Shown: piece after piece, positions 44,917 through 54,347 of the stretch
How the letters are laid out: every line of letters begins with the position of its first letter
Numbering within the stretch: position 1 is the stretch's first letter
The notes under the pieces: model-generated
The model's database searches: none
What the model saw: only the letters and a program-made list of their open reading frames with translations
What the model was told of the DNA's origin: nothing
NCBI GenBank assembly: GCA_014529385.2
Contig: CM043959.1
Location: 59,782,253-59,844,252 of the forward strand
Direction: 5' to 3'
Length of the DNA: 62,000 nt
Source: Adiantum capillus-veneris
Taxonomy: Eukaryota; Streptophyta; Polypodiopsida; Polypodiales; Pteridaceae
Made by a program: the position numbers and the translations under genes

Positions 44917-45147
44917 AGACTAATTATTTTGGGCGTCAACGGATTGTTGTTGTTTCGAGAGCCGTATGATCCCCACGTAGAAGTTGTCAACTTGAACACC
45001 TTCAGGATAGGCGATCTTAGAGCCATTATGCATCTGGGAACCAAGAAATTTATACATTTTCTACTTCCAAGGTTCCGGGTTGGGATATGGTCCTCTATGC
45101 CACAGAGAAACCTCAATCCCTTTGTAAACATGGTTTGCACCGAACGG
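44917..45147 (+). pseudogene. FCP1/NIF-type phosphatase-like relic, first part
   Basis: Reads RLIILGVNGLLLF and, near the G2 insertion, FRVGIWSSMPQRNLNPFVNMV. HAD-family FCP1/NLI-interacting phosphatases have K-L-[IV]-x-L-D-x-N-G-L-L and the F-x-V-G-[VI]-W-[ST]-S block, so the fold assignment is good. The nucleophile Asp is replaced by Gly (GGC for GAC), which would abolish phosphatase activity. G2 inserted at 45147 within this domain, and the frame can be followed at 55181. Confidence 0.7.
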
Positions 45148-45348
45148 TGTCGAGAAATTTGCGGTTTTGCCAGGAAAGCACCGGGCTTATGGCTGTGAGA
45201 GTTTGTGAGAGAACTCAACAAAAACTATATGAAAGAGTTAAACCATAGATGCCATGAAGACTAGGGTTTGGAAAGAAGTGCAATCAAAGAAGAATCACTC
45301 TTTCTCTCTTGCACTCACACACACAAAGAAAGAATGCAAAAGAGAATG

Positions 45349-45561
45349 TCAAAACAATACGAAGATGAAAACATCAAGGCTATGGTCATATCCTATCATG
45401 GGTAATATGAAAGGGTTAATGGATGAGTTAATGGCATTCAATCTTGGCTGACCAAATAGGCTACGAATTGTTCTTTGGAATTGTAGTTTTGTGCTTACCA
45501 TAATATATATATTTTGTCTAGTGATTGGGATTAATTGTGTGTACAAATCCTCTTGGTTCAT
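45349..45561 (-). CDS. Second small ORF in G2 LTR (70 aa), 3' LTR copy
   Basis: The predicted protein is identical to that at 53372-53584; see there. In the 3' LTR it would lie beyond the coding region of the element RNA. Confidence 0.6.
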   Translation of the reverse strand: MNQEDLYTQLIPITRQNIYIMVSTKLQFQRTIRSLFGQPRLNAINSSINPFILPMIGYDHSLDVFIFVLF

Positions 45562-45776
45562 AGCAAGATAACTACGCTTACATCAAAAGAAAAATTATAG
45601 TCTATGAGAGGTAGTATGATGGGATCCGGTGATAGAAGTATTTCATTGAGCCTTTCAGGGCCAAAGAGAAACACTATACGTTGTTGAAAGTGTATTTTAC
45701 GGCTAATCCATACGTTAATTCTAATAGATTGTAGAGAGTGAAAGCGATAGAAATGATCATCATGTGGGTTATTCAT
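45558..45776 (-). CDS. Conserved small leader protein (72 aa), 3' LTR copy
   Basis: The predicted protein is identical to that at 53581-53799; see there. It overlaps the next small ORF by ATGA. Confidence 0.65.
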   Translation of the reverse strand: MNNPHDDHFYRFHSLQSIRINVWISRKIHFQQRIVFLFGPERLNEILLSPDPIILPLIDYNFSFDVSVVILL

Positions 45777-46324
45777 CTAGGATAGTATGTGAGAAATGTA
45801 GATATGAGAGAAGTGAAGAGATGAGAAGTTTCCCTCCCAAGCTCTATTCTTGCCCGTAGGCAATAAGGATACTGCGGGGAGAGATGTACCTGTAGCAAAG
45901 AGAACCTAGAGAGGATGAATTACTAAGAATGAGAGAGATAGGTTTGGTTAAGGAGATGAGATTAGATACATATATATGTATATGTTGGATTAGAGATGAA
46001 AATGAAAACAACAAGAAATCAAGAAAACATCAATGTAGAACACATCTTACTTGAAACCCTTCGGCACCATTATTGATGGGAGAGAGAAGAAGAGTGGATA
46101 ATTCCACTTTGATTGATACACCAAGTGCAAGACCTTCTTTGATTAGAGTTGATCTTCCAAGGTTAGCTTGTTGTAAGAATGGCTAGTCTCCCTCTAGGAA
46201 AAAGTGTAGGCTTGGGCTTATGTTAATGGCTAAGTACAATTAGGCATTACTACTCACTCCCTCAAGAATTCCTCTCATCAATGGCTTGAATGCTTGAGTT
46301 CCTTTTCAAGGAAGAAGAGGTCCC

Positions 46325-46332
46325 CTTTTATA
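46325..46332 (-). promoter_or_regulatory. TATA box in 3' LTR of G2
   Basis: TATAAAAG on the element strand, within CACCTATAAAAGGGG. Mirrors 54348-54355. From this copy, transcription would run out toward 45147 and the phosphatase relic in antisense. Confidence 0.65.
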
Positions 46333-47215
46333 GGTGAAGGGAACCCCCAAGGGTTTACACAAGAAGAGAGGAGCCAGTGTGAATAGGAATTGGAAAAGTT
46401 GGAAATGAGCTGCCCCTGCATGATGTGGGAAGACTGGGGTCCAGTATTTTGATCATATCTCCTCAACCGTGGCTCCAAATAAAAAAGTAAAAATATGGGC
46501 AAAAACTTCAGCTCATTAGCTACGATTTTCATTGTAAAATTGTTTTCCAATTCGGATTGGAACCTTGTGTAAACAATTCATCAAAATAGGGTCCATTTAT
46601 GGCAGCAAAAGTCTTCATGTGGTCTCCTTAGCCTAAACTTTCATTTAATTCCAAAGGACACCTCATGCCATATGAAAGCATGACATTGCTCCTTGACAAA
46701 GTTTTGTAATCATGCTTGCAATAATGCATTAAAATAAGTGTATCTTTGAAATCATGCCACCTAGTGTCCCACTAGGATTTGATTCTCTCCTAGTAGCTAT
46801 TTAAAAAGAAATATAAGAAAAGTATAAAAAATACATAGAATATATATATATTGGATTTTACCCTAGATATAGGATCTAGCTAGGGTGTGAGATGATAATG
46901 AAATAGTAGAAATAAAGAATCAATTCTTTTTGCCCCAAGTTAAAGAGGCGGAGCTATTGATGCTTTTCCCATAGTATTTTCTGATGGTAAAGTAAGGATA
47001 TGTTATCTTTGAGAAAACTAATAGGATGGGAAAGAAGGCTTATTATTATACTTAAATATGCATATGTACACTATAGGAAATATAATTATGTATCTAAAAA
47101 AATACAAGATAGATCTTGTAGCATGCGTTCCCACTATGTACGTGTCACAGCACGACATCCATCCCCTCTAAAGCTGCACATCCTCCGGTATGTGCCACAT
47201 TGTCTCTTTGTAAGA

Positions 47216-50197
47216 TTAGACCTCTTGTACATCTTCCTTGTCTTCTTCTTCACTGGATGATTCCAGAGCTTCATGTTCACTTTGATCTTCACATGTGTTT
47301 TTGTCTTCTTCCTCATCCATATCTTCTAGATCATTGTCTCCTCTTCTCTTAAACATTTTTATCCTTTTTCCTGCAATGGGAATCTTTACTTCTGTACCAT
47401 CTAGTTCAGACAAGTTGTAAGTAGCATTTTCATGCACATGCTTTACAACATACGGTCCAAACCATCTTTTTGAGAACTTACGCATGACTGTGTGCTGGTT
47501 ATCAAGGCTACTATCATGCACTAAAACCCAGTCACCTTTGTCAATTGCTTTGCTCCTGAGTCGATGTCGCTTATCAAAATAGTCCTTGTTTTTCAACCTT
47601 GCATTTTTGAGTCGTTCTTTTGCAGCTTCAATGTCTCCAGGTCTTCTCTCTAGCTGCCTTATACGCAGTGCAAGGAGATCTTCCCTACTAAGCCCCTCTT
47701 GCCAAGGTAGTACATTCCATGTGGGAATTGTATCCTCAATCGGCATCACTGGCTTTTGACCATGCATTAGCTCCGCAGGCATGTAACCAGTTACTGAGCT
47801 ATGTGTTGTACGATCAGCCCATAAAGCATATGGTAACAATTTTGGCCACTCACCAACTCTTCCTTCGCAAGCCTTGGCCAAAGCTTTGATGATAGGAGGA
47901 TGCCCTCTTTCACTCTTTCCATTGCCTTCAGGGTTGTAAGCTGTAGTAAGAGAAAGCTTGATTCCTAATCTAGAAAAGAACTCCCTTGCTTCTTCGGCAT
48001 CCGGTTCACCTCGATCTGCAGTGATTTTTCCCACACAACCATAATGGCAAATCACCTCATCAAGAAGGAATTTGCACACAGCTTCTGTGGTCTTAGCTCT
48101 TAATGCTCTTCCTTCAACCTGGTTAGTTAGGTCCTCTCGTGCAAGAACCAAGTATCTCATCTGCCACAGTCCTAAAGGCATCGTGACTAGATCCACAACC
48201 CATTTATAGTGCATGGCTATTGGATATGTAGGGTGCAATCCATCACGATGTCGAACATTTGAATACATTTGACAAGTTACACATGACTCTACAAACTGAG
48301 ATACATCTTTATACATACCCTTCCACCAGTATTTTTCTTTCAACTTGGAGAAGGTTGCCCACACACCCCTGTGTCCAGCCCATAGACTCTCATGAAACTC
48401 TTGCATGAGCTTTACTTGAGTCTCTTTTTTACATATAACCCATTGTGGTGTAGCACCCTTTTGTTTAGGATGCTTCCACAAGTAACCATCCATTAAAAAG
48501 TACCCATATGCTTTCCTGCGTATCCTCTTGAATTCTTGTTCAGACCAATCATCCTGTTTTGTTAGAGTACTCAAGTACCTTCCAATAGAAAGCCAATCAC
48601 CTTCATAAAGATCTTTCAAGAACAATTCAAGTGAATTAGTCATGCAGACATTGTTACCTTTGACATGAGAGATAGAATAGAATTTTGTGCCTACATCATC
48701 TCCATCATCAATCATTTGTGACTCATCTTCATACCTTGCCCTTGATAGCATATCTGCCACTGTATTGTCTTTACCTGCAATGTGCTTAAACTCGGGATTT
48801 AAGGACTTAATGTAGGCAATCCACCGCAACATAGCAATGTCTGGTGTTGAGCAGCTTGTAATCATCCCAAGAAGTGGTAGACAATCTGTTTCTACAACCA
48901 CACATGCACCAATTAGGTACTCTTTCCCACTTTTCAAGGCTGTAACCATACCCCATAACTCTCGCTTTATCTGTGGATAGTTTCTTTGGCGATCACTTAG
49001 TACCTTTGCTCCAAATCTTACCACATACATGTGTCCTTCTTTGTCATCTTGCCCTATTGCCCATCCAATCCCTGTAGGACTGGTATCTACTGTCACAATC
49101 ACTGGCCTTTGACACTCATAGTCTACCTTTCTCAAAGTCGTTGCTGACTGGAGTAACTCCTTTAGCTTTTTCATGGATTTTACATGTGCTTCTGTCCATT
49201 TAAACTTTTGATTCTTTCTAAGCAGCTGATAAAGAGGATCAGCTACATGTGCATAATGTGGAATCCAAATAACATAGAAGACACATGCTCCCAGAAACCT
49301 TCTAACCTCAGTGATGCTAGTGCATGTTTCTTTCATTCTTTGGATGGCATCTACCTTTGATGGACAAGGTTTCCTACCATATGGCCCGCACATGTGCCCC
49401 ACAATGAGCACTTCTTTGACACCAAACATAGACTTTTTCCCTGACAATGTAAGATTCACTTCTTCCAACCTAGACAAAATTTTATCACAATCATTTATGT
49501 GATTTACCACAAACCTGCGACATCCCTTGAGATCCAAAGCTTCATCTTTGTCACTTTCTTCACATCCTTTGATAGGCAAATCATCAATGAAAGGCATTGT
49601 GATTTGAAGAATAAAGTCACGTAAGACCTTATTCATCCCATTCATCATATGTGCAACCGAGTTGGTTGCTCCCTGTGGCAAGGTACACATCCTTACCAAA
49701 CCCAAAGGTGTCCTCATGGTTGTCAAGTCTCTGCTTTCGATTGCAAGCTGAAATTGATCATACCCTGAGTAGAGATCCCCCATTGAGTAGATTGCCCTCC
49801 CTGCAAACGCCTCTGCAAATTCATCCACAATTGGACCTATTCCTACATTTCTAATTGTCACCTTGTTCACTGGTTGCATATCTTGGATGAAGCGCAGAGA
49901 ACCATTCTTCTTTGGAACTGTGAACCACCTGTTTGAGTATGGAGCACAAGAAGGCTCCAAGATTCCCATTTTGATTTTCTCATTCAGTAGCTCTACTAAC
50001 TTTGGCAAATGAGCCTTTGGAACCGGAATAGGCCGCAGATTCCAAGGCACATGAGGTATTGTGAAAATTACCATAGGAGCTACAATATAAGGATCAACAC
50101 ATCCTATCTCATGTGGCTCAAATGCAAAAGCCTTACCATGCTTTGAAAGCATTTCTTTGAGCACTTTGTCTCCTCCTGTGTTAGAAACTCTTCGCAA
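47216..50197 (-). CDS. G2 Pol: reverse transcriptase, RNase H, integrase
   Basis: A 993-codon open frame with no stop. It has no ATG at its head (position 50197 is TTG; the frame opens at about 50229), so it depends on a frameshift from the ORF at 50104-50673. RT: VPKKNGSLRFIQDMQPVNK, MGDLYSGYDQFQLAIESRD, LPQGATNSVAHMMNGMN and TMPFIDDLPIKG (IDD). RNase H: PVIVTVDTSPTGIGWAIGQ and VVVETDCLPLL. Integrase finger: HESLWAGHRGVWATF and CVTCQ; core: WVVDLVTMP, ITADRGEPD, GNGKSERGH. The RT/RNase H signature (PFIDD-x-P-x-KG, GCRRF) differs from G1 and reminds me of gypsy elements of basidiomycete fungi. An acidic tail ends at 47216. Confidence 0.93.
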   Translation of the reverse strand: MRRVSNTGGDKVLKEMLSKHGKAFAFEPHEIGCVDPYIVAPMVIFTIPHVPWNLRPIPVPKAHLPKLVELLNEKIKMGILEPSCAPYSNRWFTVPKKNGSLRFIQDMQPVNKVTIRNVGIGPIVDEFAEAFAGRAIYSMGDLYSGYDQFQLAIESRDLTTMRTPLGLVRMCTLPQGATNSVAHMMNGMNKVLRDFILQITMPFIDDLPIKGCEESDKDEALDLKGCRRFVVNHINDCDKILSRLEEVNLTLSGKKSMFGVKEVLIVGHMCGPYGRKPCPSKVDAIQRMKETCTSITEVRRFLGACVFYVIWIPHYAHVADPLYQLLRKNQKFKWTEAHVKSMKKLKELLQSATTLRKVDYECQRPVIVTVDTSPTGIGWAIGQDDKEGHMYVVRFGAKVLSDRQRNYPQIKRELWGMVTALKSGKEYLIGACVVVETDCLPLLGMITSCSTPDIAMLRWIAYIKSLNPEFKHIAGKDNTVADMLSRARYEDESQMIDDGDDVGTKFYSISHVKGNNVCMTNSLELFLKDLYEGDWLSIGRYLSTLTKQDDWSEQEFKRIRRKAYGYFLMDGYLWKHPKQKGATPQWVICKKETQVKLMQEFHESLWAGHRGVWATFSKLKEKYWWKGMYKDVSQFVESCVTCQMYSNVRHRDGLHPTYPIAMHYKWVVDLVTMPLGLWQMRYLVLAREDLTNQVEGRALRAKTTEAVCKFLLDEVICHYGCVGKITADRGEPDAEEAREFFSRLGIKLSLTTAYNPEGNGKSERGHPPIIKALAKACEGRVGEWPKLLPYALWADRTTHSSVTGYMPAELMHGQKPVMPIEDTIPTWNVLPWQEGLSREDLLALRIRQLERRPGDIEAAKERLKNARLKNKDYFDKRHRLRSKAIDKGDWVLVHDSSLDNQHTVMRKFSKRWFGPYVVKHVHENATYNLSELDGTEVKIPIAGKRIKMFKRRGDNDLEDMDEEEDKNTCEDQSEHEALESSSEEEDKEDVQEV

Positions 50198-50673
50198 CCA
50201 ATCTGCAACTCTTGAAAGGACTCATTTGTGCAGGTATGCCCGATCTTTTTAGGATTCCGTAAACTTGGTTGTAAAGAAGCCTGTTCAATCTTTTCCCTGT
50301 TGTTGGGTGGTAAGAGTGAAGCTACTGGTTTCACCTTCTTTGCTACACTCTTGTATTTAGTTTCAACATGGACTTCTGGGCCAACTGTTTGGCTTTCTTT
50401 AAAGGCTTCTATTACTTGATACATTTCCATAGAGCAAACTTCCACAACTTCATTTTCAAGATGCAAACTAGACCTCATTATAGCATCAAGCTCACCCATA
50501 GTATCTACAAAAGAAAATTGTTCACACAAACCCAAAACATTTTCAGTAGGCTTTAGCAACCCACTCTTTTTCATGCCTATTTGTACATTATGCACATATT
50601 GCCTCTCATATCTCTTCAAATCTTCAAGTTTTGTAAAACATACTGATCCATTCCTTGTTACCAAGGAGCTCAT
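50104..50673 (-). CDS. G2 linker ORF between protease and RT
   Basis: The frame is open from about 50786, with an ATG at 50673 (MSSLVTRNGSVCFTKLEDLK), to TAG 50104-50106, in the -1 frame relative to gag-protease. Residues include CSMEMYQVIEAFKESQTV and VAKKVKPVASLLPPNN, with no catalytic motif. In elements of this type the segment between protease and RT is a poorly conserved connector. It overlaps the start of pol by about 125 bases, and a second -1 change is needed to enter pol; I see no canonical slippery heptamer there. Confidence 0.7.
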   Translation of the reverse strand: MSSLVTRNGSVCFTKLEDLKRYERQYVHNVQIGMKKSGLLKPTENVLGLCEQFSFVDTMGELDAIMRSSLHLENEVVEVCSMEMYQVIEAFKESQTVGPEVHVETKYKSVAKKVKPVASLLPPNNREKIEQASLQPSLRNPKKIGHTCTNESFQELQIGCEEFLTQEETKCSKKCFQSMVRLLHLSHMR

Positions 50674-50722
50674 CGAGAAAGTTTCACCTATTTTTGGATC
50701 AAGAGAGACCCTTTTTCTTTCT

Positions 50723-50766
50723 GTACCACTGCAATCCCGCTTTACAATGGTACTTGGCCAAAACCC
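50723..50766 (-). promoter_or_regulatory. Candidate -1 ribosomal frameshift signal in G2
   Basis: On the element strand, GGGTTTT (50766-50760) sits in the zero frame as G-GGT-TTT, the X-XXY-YYZ pattern. A 6-nt spacer GGCCAA is followed by a 9-bp stem GTACCATTG / CAGTGGTAC (50753-50745 and 50731-50723, one G-U pair) with a 13-nt loop that contains the zero-frame stop TAA (50744-50742). The -1 frame reads on into the linker ORF. Confidence 0.75.
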
Positions 50767-53117
50767 ATCATTTCTCTGTGATCATGAAACTCTTTGCTTA
50801 CCTTTGGTAGAGGATGTTCTCTGAGGTTGTCACGATTTCTTTCATGGTTTACACAGACTGTGAGAAATTGGACAGCTCGTTTACCATCTTTGCTACGTAT
50901 TCTAGCATATGATGAACCATCGTCCATTACCTTTGTTTCCATTCGAACTCCCACAATGTAGGGTTGTCCAAGGATGAGATGATATGAAGATGTATCATGT
51001 ACAAAGAAGTTTTGGTCAATCTTTACATCACCTATTGTTACCTTCACACCTGGACATGCTGCATACAATTCACCGGATGAATTGTTTGCCACTTTTACCA
51101 TCCAACCATGATCTGTGTCCATCGGCCATTTGCACTTGTTGTAGAGACTCTTTGACATTATGTTTATTTCTGAACCATGGTCAATCAAGGCAACAAATGG
51201 CTCTTCAAGATCACCTACCTTGACCAAAGTTTCTATAGTAGCCCTTGCCCAATGACTTCGTGAATAGTAACTCCTAGGAATATCTTCAACTTCTTCATCA
51301 TCATTTGAGAAATACACTTGCTTCACTCTCCCACTAGATTGGTAGTATCCTACCACACCTACATCATTCTCCTTATTTTGCAGTTGCATCCCTTGTGTCT
51401 TTGAGGTTTCCCCTTCAACCTGTGGACGAGAAACTTCAGTAAGGGTTTGCCTCTTTCTCTTGATGATGTCAATGATCTCCTCATGGAATTCACGCTTTGC
51501 AATGCCAAGAACTTCTCCCAGAGTAAACTCAATCTTGCTATTCAAGATCCTTTCCTCCAAGACTTTCTTTAAATCTGTAGCAACGTCAATATCAGATTGT
51601 AGTTTATAAGTTGGGCCTTTTGTCTTATCTTTCGTTGGCTCTTTCTTCTTTTCTGTTGTAGACTCCTCTATGAGTACTTCAGGTGGAGATGCTCCTTGTG
51701 TTGAGGGTGTTTGAGAAAGCATTGAGTCGCTTCTTCCCCCACTTCTAGAAGCTCTTTTTGATGGTCCTTCATCAGCATTCTCACGTCTGCGCTTCTCTTC
51801 TACAATTGCCTCATTTTGTTGGCATTTTGTAATGTAGGCATGCACTGACAATGAGTCCACTGGATCATTCCATCCTGTTTCTAGACGTATGCAATCACCT
51901 GCTTCATGTAGAATCTCTTTTGTAAGCTTTCCCTTTTTAGCTAATTGCATGACATTTGGCCAAATTTGACCATGATGGTCACTCACCTCTTCATCACAAA
52001 AATGTTCTATTTTTACTCCATAAGTAGCTGCCTCAACTGAAGAGGTGGCATGCTTGGTTGCCATATCTTCAACTAAGGTTTGCATTCCCCCCTTCCCAAA
52101 GTTAGTTCTCAAGGGTAGACCTGTCTCTCTTAAGTGGATTTTACCATCCTTAAAAAAGACAACATCTTTTGACAAAGCATCACTAAAATCATCACAATCC
52201 CTTCTTACATGGTCTGTACTATCACACCAAATACATCTATTAACAAATCCTTCTTTGGGCTGTTGTCTTTGCCTAGGAAGTGGCCCTGATGGTTGGCCTT
52301 TTTCTTCAAGCTTTGCAAACTTCACCTTCAAGTCACGCATTCCCTTCACAAGCTCATCTAGCATGGACTCATCAAACTTAGGAGCGATAAAAGTAGGCTT
52401 TACCATTTTGTCAGAAGTTGAGGTGGAAGGACTTGTAGTGTTTATTACCATCTTGTCCCTTCTTCTTTGTCATTTGGCAAGTAGTGAGACAGCACCTTCA
52501 ACCTCATTCCAGTCGGTCTGTAGTCCTTGCTCAGCATCTTTATCTTCAAGAAGAAGCTCCAAATTTTCTTGAAACTCTTTACCTGCAGCTTGTAAGAAAA
52601 GATCTGTCTCCTCTGCATCTAGTGTGGCCCTTTCTGTTCTAGTGAGTCGTGCATAGCGCCGCTCAAATTCCCTAAGTAGCTCTGTTATTGATAGTCCTTG
52701 CTTTGGCTTGACTACCCATTCTAAGAATGTCCTTTTGGTCACTCTCTCCGAGTCCTCCATCAAAAATTCCTCCTTTAAAGCTACTTTGAGTTCTTCCCAA
52801 TTTCTCCCATGCCCATCTTTAATTGCCCTAACATGCTCCCTAATTTCTGGAGCAACAACTAGCTCAAAGCTTTGAATCATCTCACCTTCTGACACGCGAT
52901 GCAGCTCCATCTCCTTCACATACTCGCGTAAGTACTTGGTTACATCTTTGCCATTGAACTGATCCATTCTGTTGACGACCGCTTGTATGGCCTTCGTTGC
53001 TGAAATCTCCCTTCTTTCAGTAGCATGTTGTTGTTGCATGAACATTGCAAATGCTTGAAACATTTGCATTGTTGCTGGGTCAAAATGCATACCCTGTTGC
53101 TCAACATGATCACCCAT
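50742..53117 (-). CDS. G2 gag and protease (one TGA between)
   Basis: ATG 53117 (MGDHVEQQGMHFDPATMQ) lies 54 bp after the 5' LTR. The Gag domain contains RMDQFNGKDVTKYLREYV, FLEWVVKPKQGLSITELL and FERRYARLTRTERATLDAEE. A TGA at 52470-52472 interrupts the frame after LLAK; the same frame goes on with QRRRDKMVINTT, the zinc knuckle CIWCDSTDHVRRDC, a long charged region, and a protease with FVALIDHGSEINIMSKSLY (D-H-G-S in place of D-S/T-G) and YHLILGQPYIVGV. It ends at TAA 50742-50744. The TGA is followed by C, a leaky context; it may be readthrough or a single CGA-to-TGA mutation. Confidence 0.88.
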
Positions 53118-53371
53118 GGTTACCCACAAACTCTCACCCTGGCAGTTTCGCGTCAAGTTCACCAAAAATATGTCGAGAAATTTGCGGTCTTGCCAGGAAA
53201 GCACCGGGCTTATGGCTGTGAGAGTTTGTGAGAGAACTCAACAAAAACTATATGAAGGAGTTAAACCATAGATGCCATGAAGACTAGGGTTTGGAAAGAA
53301 GTGCAATCAAAGAAGAATCACTCTTTCTCTCTTGCACTCACACACACAAAGAAAGAACGCAAAAGAGAATG

Positions 53372-53584
53372 TCAAAACAATACGAAGATGAAAACATCAA
53401 GGCTATGGTCATATCCTATCATGGGTAATATGAAAGGGTTAATGGATGAGTTAATGGCATTCAATCTTGGCTGACCAAATAGGCTACGAATTGTTCTTTG
53501 GAATTGTAGTTTTGTGCTTACCATAATATATATATTTTGTCTAGTGATTGGGATTAATTGTGTGTACAAATCCTCTTGGTTCAT
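53372..53584 (-). CDS. Second small ORF in G2 5' LTR (70 aa)
   Basis: ATG 53584 overlaps the stop of the preceding 72-aa ORF as ATGA (53584-53581). It is a paralogue of that ORF: SLFGQPRLNAIN compares with FLFGPERLNEIL, and ILPMIGYDHSLDV with ILPLIDYNFSFDV. The start differs (MNQEDLYTQLIPI). No known domain. The 4-base overlap is the arrangement used for termination-reinitiation, so both proteins could come from one transcript upstream of gag (255 bp away). Confidence 0.65.
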   Translation of the reverse strand: MNQEDLYTQLIPITRQNIYIMVSTKLQFQRTIRSLFGQPRLNAINSSINPFILPMIGYDHSLDVFIFVLF

Positions 53585-53799
53585 AGCAAGATAACTACGC
53601 TTACATCAAAAGAAAAATTATAGTCTATGAGAGGTAGTATGATGGGATCCGGTGATAGAAGTATTTCATTGAGCCTTTCAGGGCCAAAGAGAAACACTAT
53701 ACGTTGTTGAAAGTGTATTTTACGGCTAATCCATACGTTAATTCTAATAGATTGTAGAGAGTGAAAGCGATAGAAATGATCATCATGTGGGTTATTCAT
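53581..53799 (-). CDS. Conserved small leader protein in G2 5' LTR (72 aa)
   Basis: ATG 53799 to TGA 53581-53583. It has the same length as the G1 leader ORF (36847-37065) with 38 of 72 identical residues in an ungapped alignment: INV-x-x-SRKI-x-FQQR-x-VF-x-FGP and RL-x-EIL are shared. It lies in the last third of the LTR, downstream of the TATA box (54348-54355), so it should be in the transcript leader before gag. Both LTR copies encode the same protein. Function unknown; no transmembrane segment or zinc motif. Confidence 0.75.
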   Translation of the reverse strand: MNNPHDDHFYRFHSLQSIRINVWISRKIHFQQRIVFLFGPERLNEILLSPDPIILPLIDYNFSFDVSVVILL

Positions 53800-54347
53800 C
53801 TAGGATAGTATGTGAGAAATGTAGATATGAGAGAAGTGAAGAGATGAGAAGTTTCCCTCCCAAGCCCTATTCTTGCCCGTAGGCAATAAGGATACTGCGG
53901 GGAGAGATGTACCTGTAGCAAAGAGAACCTAGAGAGGATGAATTACTAAGAATGAGAGAGATAGGTTTGGTTAAGGAGATGAGATTAGATACATATATAT
54001 GTATATGTTGGATTAGAGATGAAAATGAAAACAACAAGAAATCAAGAAAACATCAATGTAGAACACATCTTACTTGAAACCCTTCGGCACCATTATTGAT
54101 GGGAGAGAGAAGAAGAGTGGATAATTCCACTTTGATTGATACACCAAGTGCAAGACCTTCTTTGATTAGAGTTGATCTTCCAAGGTTAGCTTGTTGTAAG
54201 AATGGCTAGTCTCCCTCTAGGAAAAAGTGTAGGCTTGGGCTTATGTTAATGGCTAAGTACAATTAGGCATTACTACTCACTCCCTCAAGAATTCCTCTCA
54301 TCAATGGCTTGAATGCTTGAGTTCCTTTTCAAGGAAGAAGAGGTCCC

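Larger units (their letters stand above)
45148..47157 (-). repeat. 3' LTR of G2
   Basis: On the element strand it begins TGTCGTGCTGTGACACG and ends CTCGACA. A purine tract next to it was not clearly identified. It carries the same two small ORFs as the 5' LTR. Confidence 0.95.

Noticed and set aside
46278-46550. 90-aa minus ORF in the G2 LTRs (also 54301-54573)
   Set aside because: It overlaps the TATA box region, differs between the two LTRs and has no counterpart in G1, unlike the leader ORFs.
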